NCBI GenBank assembly: GCA_030431455.1
Contig: JAUIJE010000004.1
Span: 372,001 to 436,000, forward strand
Length of the DNA stretch: 64,000 nucleotides
Direction: 5' to 3'
Source of the DNA: a bacterium
GTDB lineage: Bacteria > Myxococcota > UBA727 > JAUIJE01
Numbering within the stretch: the first letter of the stretch is position 1; every line of letters starts with the position of its first letter. Positions 27,182-34,973 of this stretch are shown piece after piece. The notes under the pieces were generated by a model. It was not told where the DNA came from, searched no databases, and worked only from the letters and a program-made list of their open reading frames with translations. Position numbers and translations under genes: made by a program.

Positions 27182-29656
27182 ATGCCCCCAGCCGACAAAG
27201 ACACCCGTTCCCTCGACCTCTGCGCCATCGGGCTTGGCCAAGGCGGCGGCAATCTCGCCGCTGAATGGCGCCGGCGCGGCTACCGCACGTTGTTGCTCAA
27301 CACCGCCCGGTCGGACCTGTCCGCGGTGGGCCGGCAAGAGGGGCTCGACGTCCCCGACAAATACCGGATGCACATCGGCATCGGCGACACCGACGGCGCG
27401 GGCCGGGATCCCGAATACGGCGCGCGCTGCGTCGAGCACCACGCCGACGAAATCAAAGACGCGGTGGCGCGCCACCTCGACGGGGCGGACGCGCTCATCG
27501 TGTGCGCGGGGCTGGGCGGCGGCACCGGCTCTTCGGTGTACGCGTTGCTCGACGTGCTCGAGCCCTTGGACATCCCCGTCATCGCGGTGGTCACGCTGCC
27601 TTCTCAAGCCGAAAGCGGCATCACCAAAGTCAACGCCGTGCGCACCGCCAACGCGTTGGTGACCGCGCCCCTGCACGGCCGGGTGTTCATCGACAACGCC
27701 CGCCTGGTCGACGCGTTCCCCGACGTGGACATCATCAGCTACTACCCCCGGGTCAACAGCAAGGTGCTCGGGCCCCTCGACGCCCTCAACCGGCTCAACC
27801 GTTCGGACGATCGCTGGTCCATCCGCTCGTTCGACGCCGAGGACCTGCGCAAGGTGTTGCTCTCGGGGGGCGTGCTCCAGACCCATGTGCACGTGTTCGA
27901 GGACGGGCTCACCAGCCCCACCCAGCTCGTCGACGCGGCCGCCTACTGCGTCGACGGGGGCGCCCACCTCGCCGCCGGCCTCTCGCTGGACAAATGTGCC
28001 TACCTGGCGGTGGTGGTCACCGGCCCCGAAGAGGCGCTGCGCAAGACCTCGATCAAGGTGTTCGACGACGGGGCGGCCCTGATCAAAGAGCACACCAAAG
28101 GCGGCGCGGTCTACGAAGGGCTGTACGTCGTCGACGACAAGAACGCCAAAGTCACTGCACACATCCTGTCCGCTTCGTTGGCGTTGCCCGCCCGGGTGGA
28201 GTCGCTCCTCGCCGAGGCCCGGGCCGAGGGCCAGGAGCTGATGAACAAGATCCAGGCCGACATCCCCCAGCTCGAGATCTCCCCCCTCGAGGGCCTGGAC
28301 CTGTTCCGCGCCCCCAGCCGGCGCAGCCGCCGGGCCCCGCGCCCCGACGCGCCCAAACCCCGCCCCTTGGCCGCCCAGCTGTTGAGCCAGGTCGACGCGG
28401 TGGCGGTGTCCGAGGTCGCGCCCCCGCACGAGCCGTCGGCCGATCCTTCGCTGCAGGAGCTGAGCGACATCGGCGACCTCGACGCGATGGAGGCCACCGC
28501 CCACGTCGACGAAGCGCAAAAGAAGCAGGTGAGCGAGCCCGCCGCCCACCGCACCCCCTCCCGGGTGGCGGCGCTGCCGGGGGAGCGGGCCCAGCCCCAC
28601 GAGCGCACCGGGGTCTTCGACGAGGCCCCCCTGTCCGATGACGAGGACGAGCCCAACCCCTACGTGCCCCGGGTGGGCACCGGCCAGATGGACATGGCCT
28701 CCGACGTGGAGAATCTCGAGCCCACCGCTTACGTGGCGCAGGACGCCGCCGACGACGCGTCCCGCCGCGGCAAGGTCGCGTTGATGACCGAAGAGGGGTT
28801 GAGCGTCGAAGGGGTGAGCCTGCCCGATGACGTGTCGCTGCCCAGCGTCGATGCAGATGCATTGTTCGCGGAGAGCGAAGCCAGCGAAGAGTCGATCCTG
28901 CCCGCCCCGAGCGAGGCCCCGGACGAGCGCCGCACCGCCAAGAAGCGAGGGCGGGGGACCCAGGTGCGCATCGGCACCGGCCGGCACGACGACGACCCCT
29001 ACCAGGAGTCGCCGGAGAAGACCGAGTCGGTGCCGCAGGAGGAGGTCAACGACGCGCTGCTCGCCGCGGGCGAGAACGGCATGTTCGAGGCCGAAGAGTT
29101 GCCAAGCGAGTTTGAGCTCGGGGAGGAGGCGGACCAGTTCGAGCTGCCCGCGTCCCTGACCAAGCCCGTCGATGACGACGCGATCATCGCCGCCGACGAC
29201 GTGCCCCGGGATGTGCCCTCCAACTTCGACCAGTCCGACGAGGACACCGCCGGCGCCCCCCCGCCGCACAGCTTTCAGGCCCAGCCCACCTTGGTGAGCC
29301 AGGTCGACGAGCTCTTGCTCAGCTCGTTGCGCGAAGCGTCCCGGCAAAGCGGCACCGTGGTGCAGAACGTGTACGAGGACCTCATCGACCGCTTCCGCCA
29401 GGCCCCGGACAAGCGCGGCCGCGAACGCGTGGCCCGCCGCCTGATGGACGACGCCAAGAGCGACGACGTCGAGGTGCGGGCCTTGGCGGTGTGGGCCATG
29501 GCCAAGCTCGAGCAGCGCGGGTTCAAGCGGGCGCTGTCCAAGTCCACCAACGACAAGAACCCGGAGATCGCCAAGCTCGCGCTCACCGGGCTCGAGCAGA
29601 TCGCGTTCAAAGAACAGCAGCGCGCCAAGCGCAAAGCCAAACGTTCCCGCAGCTGA
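27182..29656 (+). CDS. Tubulin/FtsZ-superfamily GTPase, CetZ-like, with long C-terminal extension
   Basis: 824 residues. The GTPase domain spans about 10-375. T1 loop GLGQGGGNLA (17-26), LLNTARSDL (38-46) where FtsZ has NTDAQAL, the tubulin signature CAGLGGGTGSS (108-118), and FDAED (217-221) with the two acids of the catalytic T7 loop. The NTARSDL and GAGRDPEYG (72-80) segments recall archaeal CetZ more than FtsZ. Residues about 375-700 are acidic, Pro-rich and probably disordered. The last 120 form HEAT-like helix pairs (DDVEVRALAVWAMAKLEQRG) and end in a basic tail. Several in-frame starts exist; 27140 is the main alternative. No division genes adjoin it, so it is probably not the cell's main FtsZ. 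Confidence 0.85.
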   Translation: MPPADKDTRSLDLCAIGLGQGGGNLAAEWRRRGYRTLLLNTARSDLSAVGRQEGLDVPDKYRMHIGIGDTDGAGRDPEYGARCVEHHADEIKDAVARHLDGADALIVCAGLGGGTGSSVYALLDVLEPLDIPVIAVVTLPSQAESGITKVNAVRTANALVTAPLHGRVFIDNARLVDAFPDVDIISYYPRVNSKVLGPLDALNRLNRSDDRWSIRSFDAEDLRKVLLSGGVLQTHVHVFEDGLTSPTQLVDAAAYCVDGGAHLAAGLSLDKCAYLAVVVTGPEEALRKTSIKVFDDGAALIKEHTKGGAVYEGLYVVDDKNAKVTAHILSASLALPARVESLLAEARAEGQELMNKIQADIPQLEISPLEGLDLFRAPSRRSRRAPRPDAPKPRPLAAQLLSQVDAVAVSEVAPPHEPSADPSLQELSDIGDLDAMEATAHVDEAQKKQVSEPAAHRTPSRVAALPGERAQPHERTGVFDEAPLSDDEDEPNPYVPRVGTGQMDMASDVENLEPTAYVAQDAADDASRRGKVALMTEEGLSVEGVSLPDDVSLPSVDADALFAESEASEESILPAPSEAPDERRTAKKRGRGTQVRIGTGRHDDDPYQESPEKTESVPQEEVNDALLAAGENGMFEAEELPSEFELGEEADQFELPASLTKPVDDDAIIAADDVPRDVPSNFDQSDEDTAGAPPPHSFQAQPTLVSQVDELLLSSLREASRQSGTVVQNVYEDLIDRFRQAPDKRGRERVARRLMDDAKSDDVEVRALAVWAMAKLEQRGFKRALSKSTNDKNPEIAKLALTGLEQIAFKEQQRAKRKAKRSRS

Positions 29657-29681
29657 CGTTTGTTCGGGCCGGTTGCGGCCT

Positions 29682-30548
29682 CTACGGTTCGCGCCGATCG
29701 AGGTCCGCCCAGAGGTTGGCGGCGTCGAACACCTCGAGGGGCAATAGCCCCGCGGCCTCGACCAAACGCTCCACGTGGGGGCGGTCGGGCCCATCGAGCC
29801 CGACCCCGAGGGTCAGGCGCTCGGACAGCACCCACAATGCCAATGGACGGGCGACCCCCGCCTCCACCGCGCGCTCGACGTCGCCGTCGCGCAGCTCTTC
29901 GAGGGCGTGGCGGAAGCTGTACAGCGAAAGCAGCGACTGGTTGACCCCGCGGTGCTCGAGCCAGGCCAGGGCCTCGTCCACAAGCTGGTTGTCGTCCGCT
30001 TCGGTGTCGGTGAGGGCAAAATCCATCAGGCCGTCGGCGAGGATCGCCCCCGCCGCGAGCTCACTCGAGGCGGACAGGGCGTGGGACAGATCGTCGAGCG
30101 CGCCCAGGGTGCGGCCGAGCAGCGACAGGCCTTCGCCCAACGAGCGCAGCTCGGGGGACAGGCCGTCGACATCCACGCGGTCGGCGTGGATGTGGTGGGC
30201 GCTGTCCAGCGCGTTCTCCAGGAGGCGGGAAAAGCCGCGCTGGTCTTTGGGCAGCGCCGCGTCCACCTCGCGCAGGGCCGAGGCCAGGCTGCCGAGCTTG
30301 TCCACCGACAGGCTGGGGCGCGAGGCGAGCAGGAGCAGCGCGCGCTGGGCCGGGACCAAAGCCCCGGCGTCGGTGCAGAAGCGGGCCAGGGCCGAGACCA
30401 GGCGGGCCGCGGTGTGGTCGAGCTCCTCGCGGCGGGCGCCCTGGGCGGCTTGGTCGCGCAGGCTTTGCAGCGAGTCGGCGAGGTCTTTGACCGATTCAGG
30501 CGGAGGTTGTTTGGGCGCGGGCATGGGTGAGCCCGACGCGTAACCCAT
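29682..30548 (-). CDS. Unknown alpha-helical protein
   Basis: 288 residues from the ATG at 30548, or 280 from the ATG at 30524; neither has a good ribosome site. I do not recognise it. It is Leu/Ala/Glu-rich and nearly all helical (LADSLQSLRDQAAQGARREE, QRALLLLASRPSLSVDKLGS), without cysteine clusters, signal or membrane segments. It lies 25 bases from the 3' end of the CetZ-like gene on the other strand and 25 bases after the kinase gene's stop region starts upstream, so it may follow the kinase in one transcript. Confidence 0.7.
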   Translation of the reverse strand: MGYASGSPMPAPKQPPPESVKDLADSLQSLRDQAAQGARREELDHTAARLVSALARFCTDAGALVPAQRALLLLASRPSLSVDKLGSLASALREVDAALPKDQRGFSRLLENALDSAHHIHADRVDVDGLSPELRSLGEGLSLLGRTLGALDDLSHALSASSELAAGAILADGLMDFALTDTEADDNQLVDEALAWLEHRGVNQSLLSLYSFRHALEELRDGDVERAVEAGVARPLALWVLSERLTLGVGLDGPDRPHVERLVEAAGLLPLEVFDAANLWADLDRREP

Positions 30549-30573
30549 TCAACCGGTCAAAAACAGGGGGGAA

Positions 30574-32562
30574 TTATTGGGCGTTGGTGAACCGCGAGCT
30601 TTTGCGGTCGGTGTTGCGGCGCTCTTTTTTGTCCGTGCTGTCGTCCGCTTCGACGTTGGCGTTTTGGAAGCGGCGGCCCTTTTTGCTCCGGTCGGTGATG
30701 CGGCGCTCTTCTTTCGGCGGCGGGTCGTCGCGCCGGGTGCGGGTGGTCTTGCGGGTGGTGTGGCGCCGCTCTTTTTTGGGGCGGGCCTTGTCGTCGGGCT
30801 CCGCCGGCTTGTCCGCGGCGGGCGGGGGCTCGGGCGGCTTTTCCGCCACCGCCTCGGGGGGCTTTTCGGGGGGCGGGTCTTTCGCCGGCTCGGCTTTGGC
30901 CGGGGACGAGCGGCGTTTGGGCCGGCGCTTTTGGCTCTTCTGGTCGAGCATCTCGCGCAGCTCCTTGGCCTGCTCGCGCACCTCGGGGCGCACGTGGGGG
31001 GTGTCGTCGAGCGCGTCGAGCCAGCGTTTGGCGGTGCGGGTGTTGCCGATGGCGATGTTGGCCTCGATGCGCACGGCCACGACCTCGGGGAGCAGCGCGT
31101 CTTGGGGGTCGAGGCCCTTTTCGAGCAGGGTCAGCGCGGCTTTGTGCTCGTCGTTGTCCATCAACGTGGCCGCGCGCTCGATCATGCGCTCGACCTCTTC
31201 GGGCGTGCTGCTCACGGGCTTTTCGGGCAGCTCGGGCGGCTTCTCCGGCCAGAAGGTGTAGGCGCCCGCGCCACCGGTGATCAGCACCCCGAGGGCGAGG
31301 GCGGCCCACAGCCCGGTGCGGCGCCGGCCGAACGCGGCGCTGATTTCGTCGTCGAGCAGCGACGTGGTGATCGGGGTGTTGGTCGGCCCGGAGTTGTCGA
31401 GGTTGACCATGCCGCCAAACACGGGGGCGACCGCGGGCTCCTTGTCGAGCAACAAGAGCGCGTCCTCGGCGGTCTGGGGACGCTTGTTGGGGTCCTTTTG
31501 CAGCAGCGCGTCGATGACCCCGAGCAACGGCTTGGGGATGTCCTCGCCGCGCAGCTGGACCGGGTCGGGCACCTGGGCCTCGACGTGGGCACGGAGCACG
31601 GCGAAGGTCTTCTCGCCGGTGAACGGGGGCTGCCCGGTGAGCATCTCGAACAGGATGAGCCCGGCGGCGTACAGATCCGATCGCCCGTCGACGCCTTGGC
31701 CGGAAATCTGCTCGGGGCTCATGTACTGCGGCGTGCCCATGAGCATGCCGGTCTGGGTGAGCTTCACGCCCTCTTCTTGTTTGGCGATGCCGAAGTCGAC
31801 GAGGGTCACGTGGCCTTCAGGGCTCAGCACGACGTTGGCGGGCTTGATGTCGCGGTGGATGACCCCGCGGGCGTGGGCATAGCCGAGGGCGCTGACGAGC
31901 TTTTCGAACACGTACTGGGCTTTGTCGTGCGACATGTGGCCGACTTCGCCGAGCACGTCGTCGAGGTTCTTGCCCTCGACGTACTTCATGACCAAGAAGC
32001 GATCGTCCCCGTCGGCGGCGAAGGTCACCAGGGGCACGATGTTGGGGTGATCGAGGGCGGCGAGGGCGCGCGCCTCTTGGGTGAAGCGGTCGCGGATGGC
32101 CTTGTCCCGGGCCAGGGCCGCGGGCAGTGCCTTGATCGCGACCTGTTGCCCGCTGACGTCGTCGCGGCCGAGGAACACCGTGCCCATGCCGCCGGTGCCG
32201 AGCTTTTTGACGATTCGGTACTGGCGCAGCACGAGGTCACCCGGGCCGAACCCCGGCGCCTCGTCGCTGTCCATGGGGATCGGGGCCGCGGTCGGACCGT
32301 GGCCCTCGGCGGTGACCACCGGGTGCATGGCCATTGTGCGCTCGTGCGGCGTCAGCGGCTTCACCCGGCCGCTCGGGCTGCTGTGTTGGATGGGGCGCTC
32401 GACGGGGGGGGCCGCGCGCTCGGCGTACATCGGGTCGGTGGGCTCGACCACGGGGCCGGAGCGCCGCGCGGGCAGCACGTCAGCGCCGCACTGCGGACAA
32501 AACTGCACCCCGGCAGGCACATCGGCCGCGCACGTGGGGCAGGCTTGATTCCCGCTCGACAT
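30574..32562 (-). CDS. Hanks-type Ser/Thr protein kinase with zinc ribbon and membrane anchor
   Basis: 662 residues. N-terminal zinc ribbon (CPTC at 8-11, CPQC at 22-25), then a kinase domain at about 110-375: LGTGGMGTVFLG (P-loop), VAIKALP (Lys), HRDIKPANVV (catalytic loop), VDFGIA (DFG) and GTPQYMSPEQ (activation segment). One transmembrane helix follows (LWAALALGVLITGGAGAYTF), then a TPR-like helical segment and a Lys/Arg/Pro-rich tail. With the kinase in the cytoplasm, the tail would lie in the periplasm. GGAG lies before the ATG and TAAGAT (32571-32576) may be its -10. Confidence 0.95.
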   Translation of the reverse strand: MSSGNQACPTCAADVPAGVQFCPQCGADVLPARRSGPVVEPTDPMYAERAAPPVERPIQHSSPSGRVKPLTPHERTMAMHPVVTAEGHGPTAAPIPMDSDEAPGFGPGDLVLRQYRIVKKLGTGGMGTVFLGRDDVSGQQVAIKALPAALARDKAIRDRFTQEARALAALDHPNIVPLVTFAADGDDRFLVMKYVEGKNLDDVLGEVGHMSHDKAQYVFEKLVSALGYAHARGVIHRDIKPANVVLSPEGHVTLVDFGIAKQEEGVKLTQTGMLMGTPQYMSPEQISGQGVDGRSDLYAAGLILFEMLTGQPPFTGEKTFAVLRAHVEAQVPDPVQLRGEDIPKPLLGVIDALLQKDPNKRPQTAEDALLLLDKEPAVAPVFGGMVNLDNSGPTNTPITTSLLDDEISAAFGRRRTGLWAALALGVLITGGAGAYTFWPEKPPELPEKPVSSTPEEVERMIERAATLMDNDEHKAALTLLEKGLDPQDALLPEVVAVRIEANIAIGNTRTAKRWLDALDDTPHVRPEVREQAKELREMLDQKSQKRRPKRRSSPAKAEPAKDPPPEKPPEAVAEKPPEPPPAADKPAEPDDKARPKKERRHTTRKTTRTRRDDPPPKEERRITDRSKKGRRFQNANVEADDSTDKKERRNTDRKSSRFTNAQ

Positions 32563-32728
32563 CCGACTCCATCTTACAATTCAGGCCGTTACAGCAACGG
32601 ACACAAATCACGACCAGGATAGGAAAAGCATAGACGGATCTCTAATCCTCTTCATTCCCGACGTGTGGGGATTGGTGCGCGTGATCGTGATCTGTCGGGA
32701 CCGGGGCCTGCCCCGTCGGGAGGCCCGC

Positions 32729-33544
32729 TCAGGACCGGGCCCGGCGGGGGCGGGCGTCGTGGCCGGCCAGGCGGCGGCTGGTGGCCCACTGGTGCGCGGC
32801 CAGGCGCAGCGTCCACCCGAGGAAGGCCGGTCGCCGGCGGGCGGTGACCAAGACCCGCGGCGCGTGGCGCGCAAACGCCAGCAGGAGCCGGGCGCGGTGC
32901 CAAAAGGTCGGGGGCAGCAGCAGCTCGCGGTTTTTGTGGTCGAGCTCAGCGTCGAGAAACTTGTCGATGAGGTTGCCGGGGGGGCCGAGGGTGGCGAAGA
33001 ACGTGAAAAATGCGGCCGGGGCCCCGTCGAACAAGGGCACGAACAGCGCGGCGAACGCGCGGCCCTCGTCCTCGACCGCGCGGATGAAGGCGCCGCGCCG
33101 GAGGGTGCGCTGTCGCCGGGTGGCGGCCTCGATGTGCCAAAGCCATTGCACGATCTCGTCGGCGGTGGCCCGGTCGGCGAAGGCGTCGGCCAACCGTTGG
33201 GCCGCGTCCGAGATGGGCCGGTGGGCATCGCCGCGCACCGCCGCGGCGAGGTCCGCGAACGCCTGGTCGCGGTCGCGCCCGTCGTCGAGAAACGCATCGA
33301 TGCGTTCGCACGCGCAGAGCGCTTGGGTGATGCGCCGGGCGGCGTCCGTGTCGAGGTCGTGGCCAAAAAATGTGCACAGCTGACCGGTCACGTCGCCCAG
33401 CGCCCGGTACTCGGTCCGGGTCACGTCGTCGGCACGGAGCGTTGTTGACACCACGGAGCCCCCCGTTTTTGTCGCTGGTTGGTGTCCCGCGACGAGACGC
33501 CCGATGGGGCGCTCGTCGTGGCCTTGGCGCGCGAACGCATCCAT
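32729..33544 (-). CDS. Unknown helical protein with acid-rich motifs
   Basis: 271 residues from the ATG at 33544. GTG codons at 33454 and 33451 give a shorter 240-residue form (STTLRADDVTRTEYRALGDV) and may be the true start. It is all helical. Two Asp-rich helices, CERIDAFLDDGRDRD and GNLIDKFLDAELDHKN, sit about 120 residues apart, a layout that loosely recalls the metal-binding pairs of isoprenoid synthases such as squalene/phytoene synthase. I see no other match to that family, so function stays open. It follows the DUF1552 gene by 16 bases, in the same direction. Confidence 0.68.
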   Translation of the reverse strand: MDAFARQGHDERPIGRLVAGHQPATKTGGSVVSTTLRADDVTRTEYRALGDVTGQLCTFFGHDLDTDAARRITQALCACERIDAFLDDGRDRDQAFADLAAAVRGDAHRPISDAAQRLADAFADRATADEIVQWLWHIEAATRRQRTLRRGAFIRAVEDEGRAFAALFVPLFDGAPAAFFTFFATLGPPGNLIDKFLDAELDHKNRELLLPPTFWHRARLLLAFARHAPRVLVTARRRPAFLGWTLRLAAHQWATSRRLAGHDARPRRARS

Positions 33545-33560
33545 GATGTTGAGATGCGCT

Positions 33561-34973
33561 CTAGAAGAAGCCGGACAAGGGCCCGGTGTTGTGGTCGGGG
33601 TCGCCGAAGGTGGCGTCGTCGATGTCGAACATGCGCAGGAGCGAGACGAGGAAGTCGCAGTGTGAGGCGTTTTCGTACTCGAGGAAGCGGCCGGTGGGCA
33701 GCCCGAGACCGGCGCCCCCGGCGGTGAGGAAGGGCATGTTGGTGTGGGTGTGGGCGTTGCCCACCGCGAGCTCGTTGACCAGCACCACCACGGTGTTGTC
33801 GAGCAGGGTGCCCTCGCCCTCGGGGATGCTGTCGAGCCGCTCGAGGAAGCCGGCGATTTGGCCCATCAGCCACGTATGTCGCTGCACCAGCTCGTTGCGT
33901 TGGCTCAGGCTCGAGGGGCCGGCGTGGGACAGGGCGTGGCCGAGGTTGTTGGCGGGGGTGAAGGTGTCGGGGTCCTCGGGGGTGACGTCGACCCAGGGGT
34001 GGGGCACGTCGTTCTGCGCGTTCATGAATTGGAGCGTGGCCACATGCGTGACGTTGCAGGCGAGGGCGGCGGTGATGATGTCGAACTGGGCGGCGGTGAC
34101 GTCGGGGATCGAACCCACCTCGAGCGGCCCGGTGACATTGGGCCCTTCGGGCACGCCGCAGCCGGACAGCGAGCCGATCTTGGCCAGCCGGTGCTCGACC
34201 CCGCGCACGAAATCGAGGTGCTGCTCGAGGCGTTGCTTGTCCGCGGTGGACACCTGTTGGTTCAGGAGCTTGAACTGGCGGCCGACCGCGTCGAGCACAC
34301 TTTGGCGCCGGGTGCGCAGGGCCTGGAGCTCCTCGGTCTCGGTGCCCATGTCCGAGAACACAATGTCGAAGGCCTGTGCAGGATCATTGATGGGCGGCAC
34401 CGGTGCGTCCGGTCCGAGATACGACATGCGGGACCGCACCTCGGCGGTGAGACAGCGCACGCCGAGGTGCAACGACGGCAGCGCGGTGGTCTGGCCGATG
34501 TGTTGGGCGATGCGCTGGTCGACGCTGATCGAGCTGGCCCAACCCGCTTTGGACCCATCGCCCCCGATGAAGTCCCCCTCGTTGAGGGGCGCGCCGGTGA
34601 GCACGCCGCCCATGCCTTGCTGGTGGGGCTCGCCCGGCCCGCTCTGGACCGCGTACATGTTGATGCCGGAAAAGACGTTGAGCCGGTCTTGGTAGGGCGC
34701 GAGGGGGGAGAGCACCGGGCTGAGGTTGAACGCGGTCTCGCTCGCCCCCGGGAGCGGGAACCACGCGTCGGGAATCACCCCGTTGGGGTGGCAAATGAAC
34801 ACCACCCGGTGGGGCATGCCCGACTGGGCGTGCCCCGGGCGGCTGGCCAGCCATGGCAATGCCACTGCAGCACCCGCGGCCCCCCGCAAAAAATGGCGCC
34901 GGGACAGGGCCAGGCCGCGCGCGCGGTCGGCCGCGGGCACGGGACGGCCCCAGGGCAGCAGCGAGCGGCTCAC
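33561..34973 (-). CDS. DUF1552 protein, Tat-exported
   Basis: 470 residues from a GTG that overlaps the upstream stop (GTGA). A twin-arginine signal is present (LSRRHFLRGAAGAAVALPWL). The family is common in Planctomycetes and Myxococcota and often sits beside DUF1592 proteins. The domain keeps FICHPNGVIPDAWFP near the start, a conserved GVRCLTAEVRSRMSYLGP segment and VVLVNELAVGNAHTHTNMPF near the end, in the manner of alkaline-phosphatase/sulfatase-like folds (DUF1501 relatives). No activity is known. It is likely a periplasmic partner of the DUF1592 cytochrome. Confidence 0.92.
   Translation of the reverse strand: MSRSLLPWGRPVPAADRARGLALSRRHFLRGAAGAAVALPWLASRPGHAQSGMPHRVVFICHPNGVIPDAWFPLPGASETAFNLSPVLSPLAPYQDRLNVFSGINMYAVQSGPGEPHQQGMGGVLTGAPLNEGDFIGGDGSKAGWASSISVDQRIAQHIGQTTALPSLHLGVRCLTAEVRSRMSYLGPDAPVPPINDPAQAFDIVFSDMGTETEELQALRTRRQSVLDAVGRQFKLLNQQVSTADKQRLEQHLDFVRGVEHRLAKIGSLSGCGVPEGPNVTGPLEVGSIPDVTAAQFDIITAALACNVTHVATLQFMNAQNDVPHPWVDVTPEDPDTFTPANNLGHALSHAGPSSLSQRNELVQRHTWLMGQIAGFLERLDSIPEGEGTLLDNTVVVLVNELAVGNAHTHTNMPFLTAGGAGLGLPTGRFLEYENASHCDFLVSLLRMFDIDDATFGDPDHNTGPLSGFF

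Noticed and set aside
27182-29656. Main cell-division FtsZ
   Set aside because: The NTD and GTGAAP signatures of FtsZ are replaced, the usual C-terminal FtsA/ZipA-binding peptide is missing, and no dcw genes are near.
27029-29794. 921-residue minus-strand frame across the CetZ-like gene
   Set aside because: Longer than the real gene but without any motif; the plus frame has the whole tubulin signature.
30577-32622. 681-residue plus-strand frame across the kinase
   Set aside because: Antisense mirror of an intact Hanks kinase with every catalytic motif.
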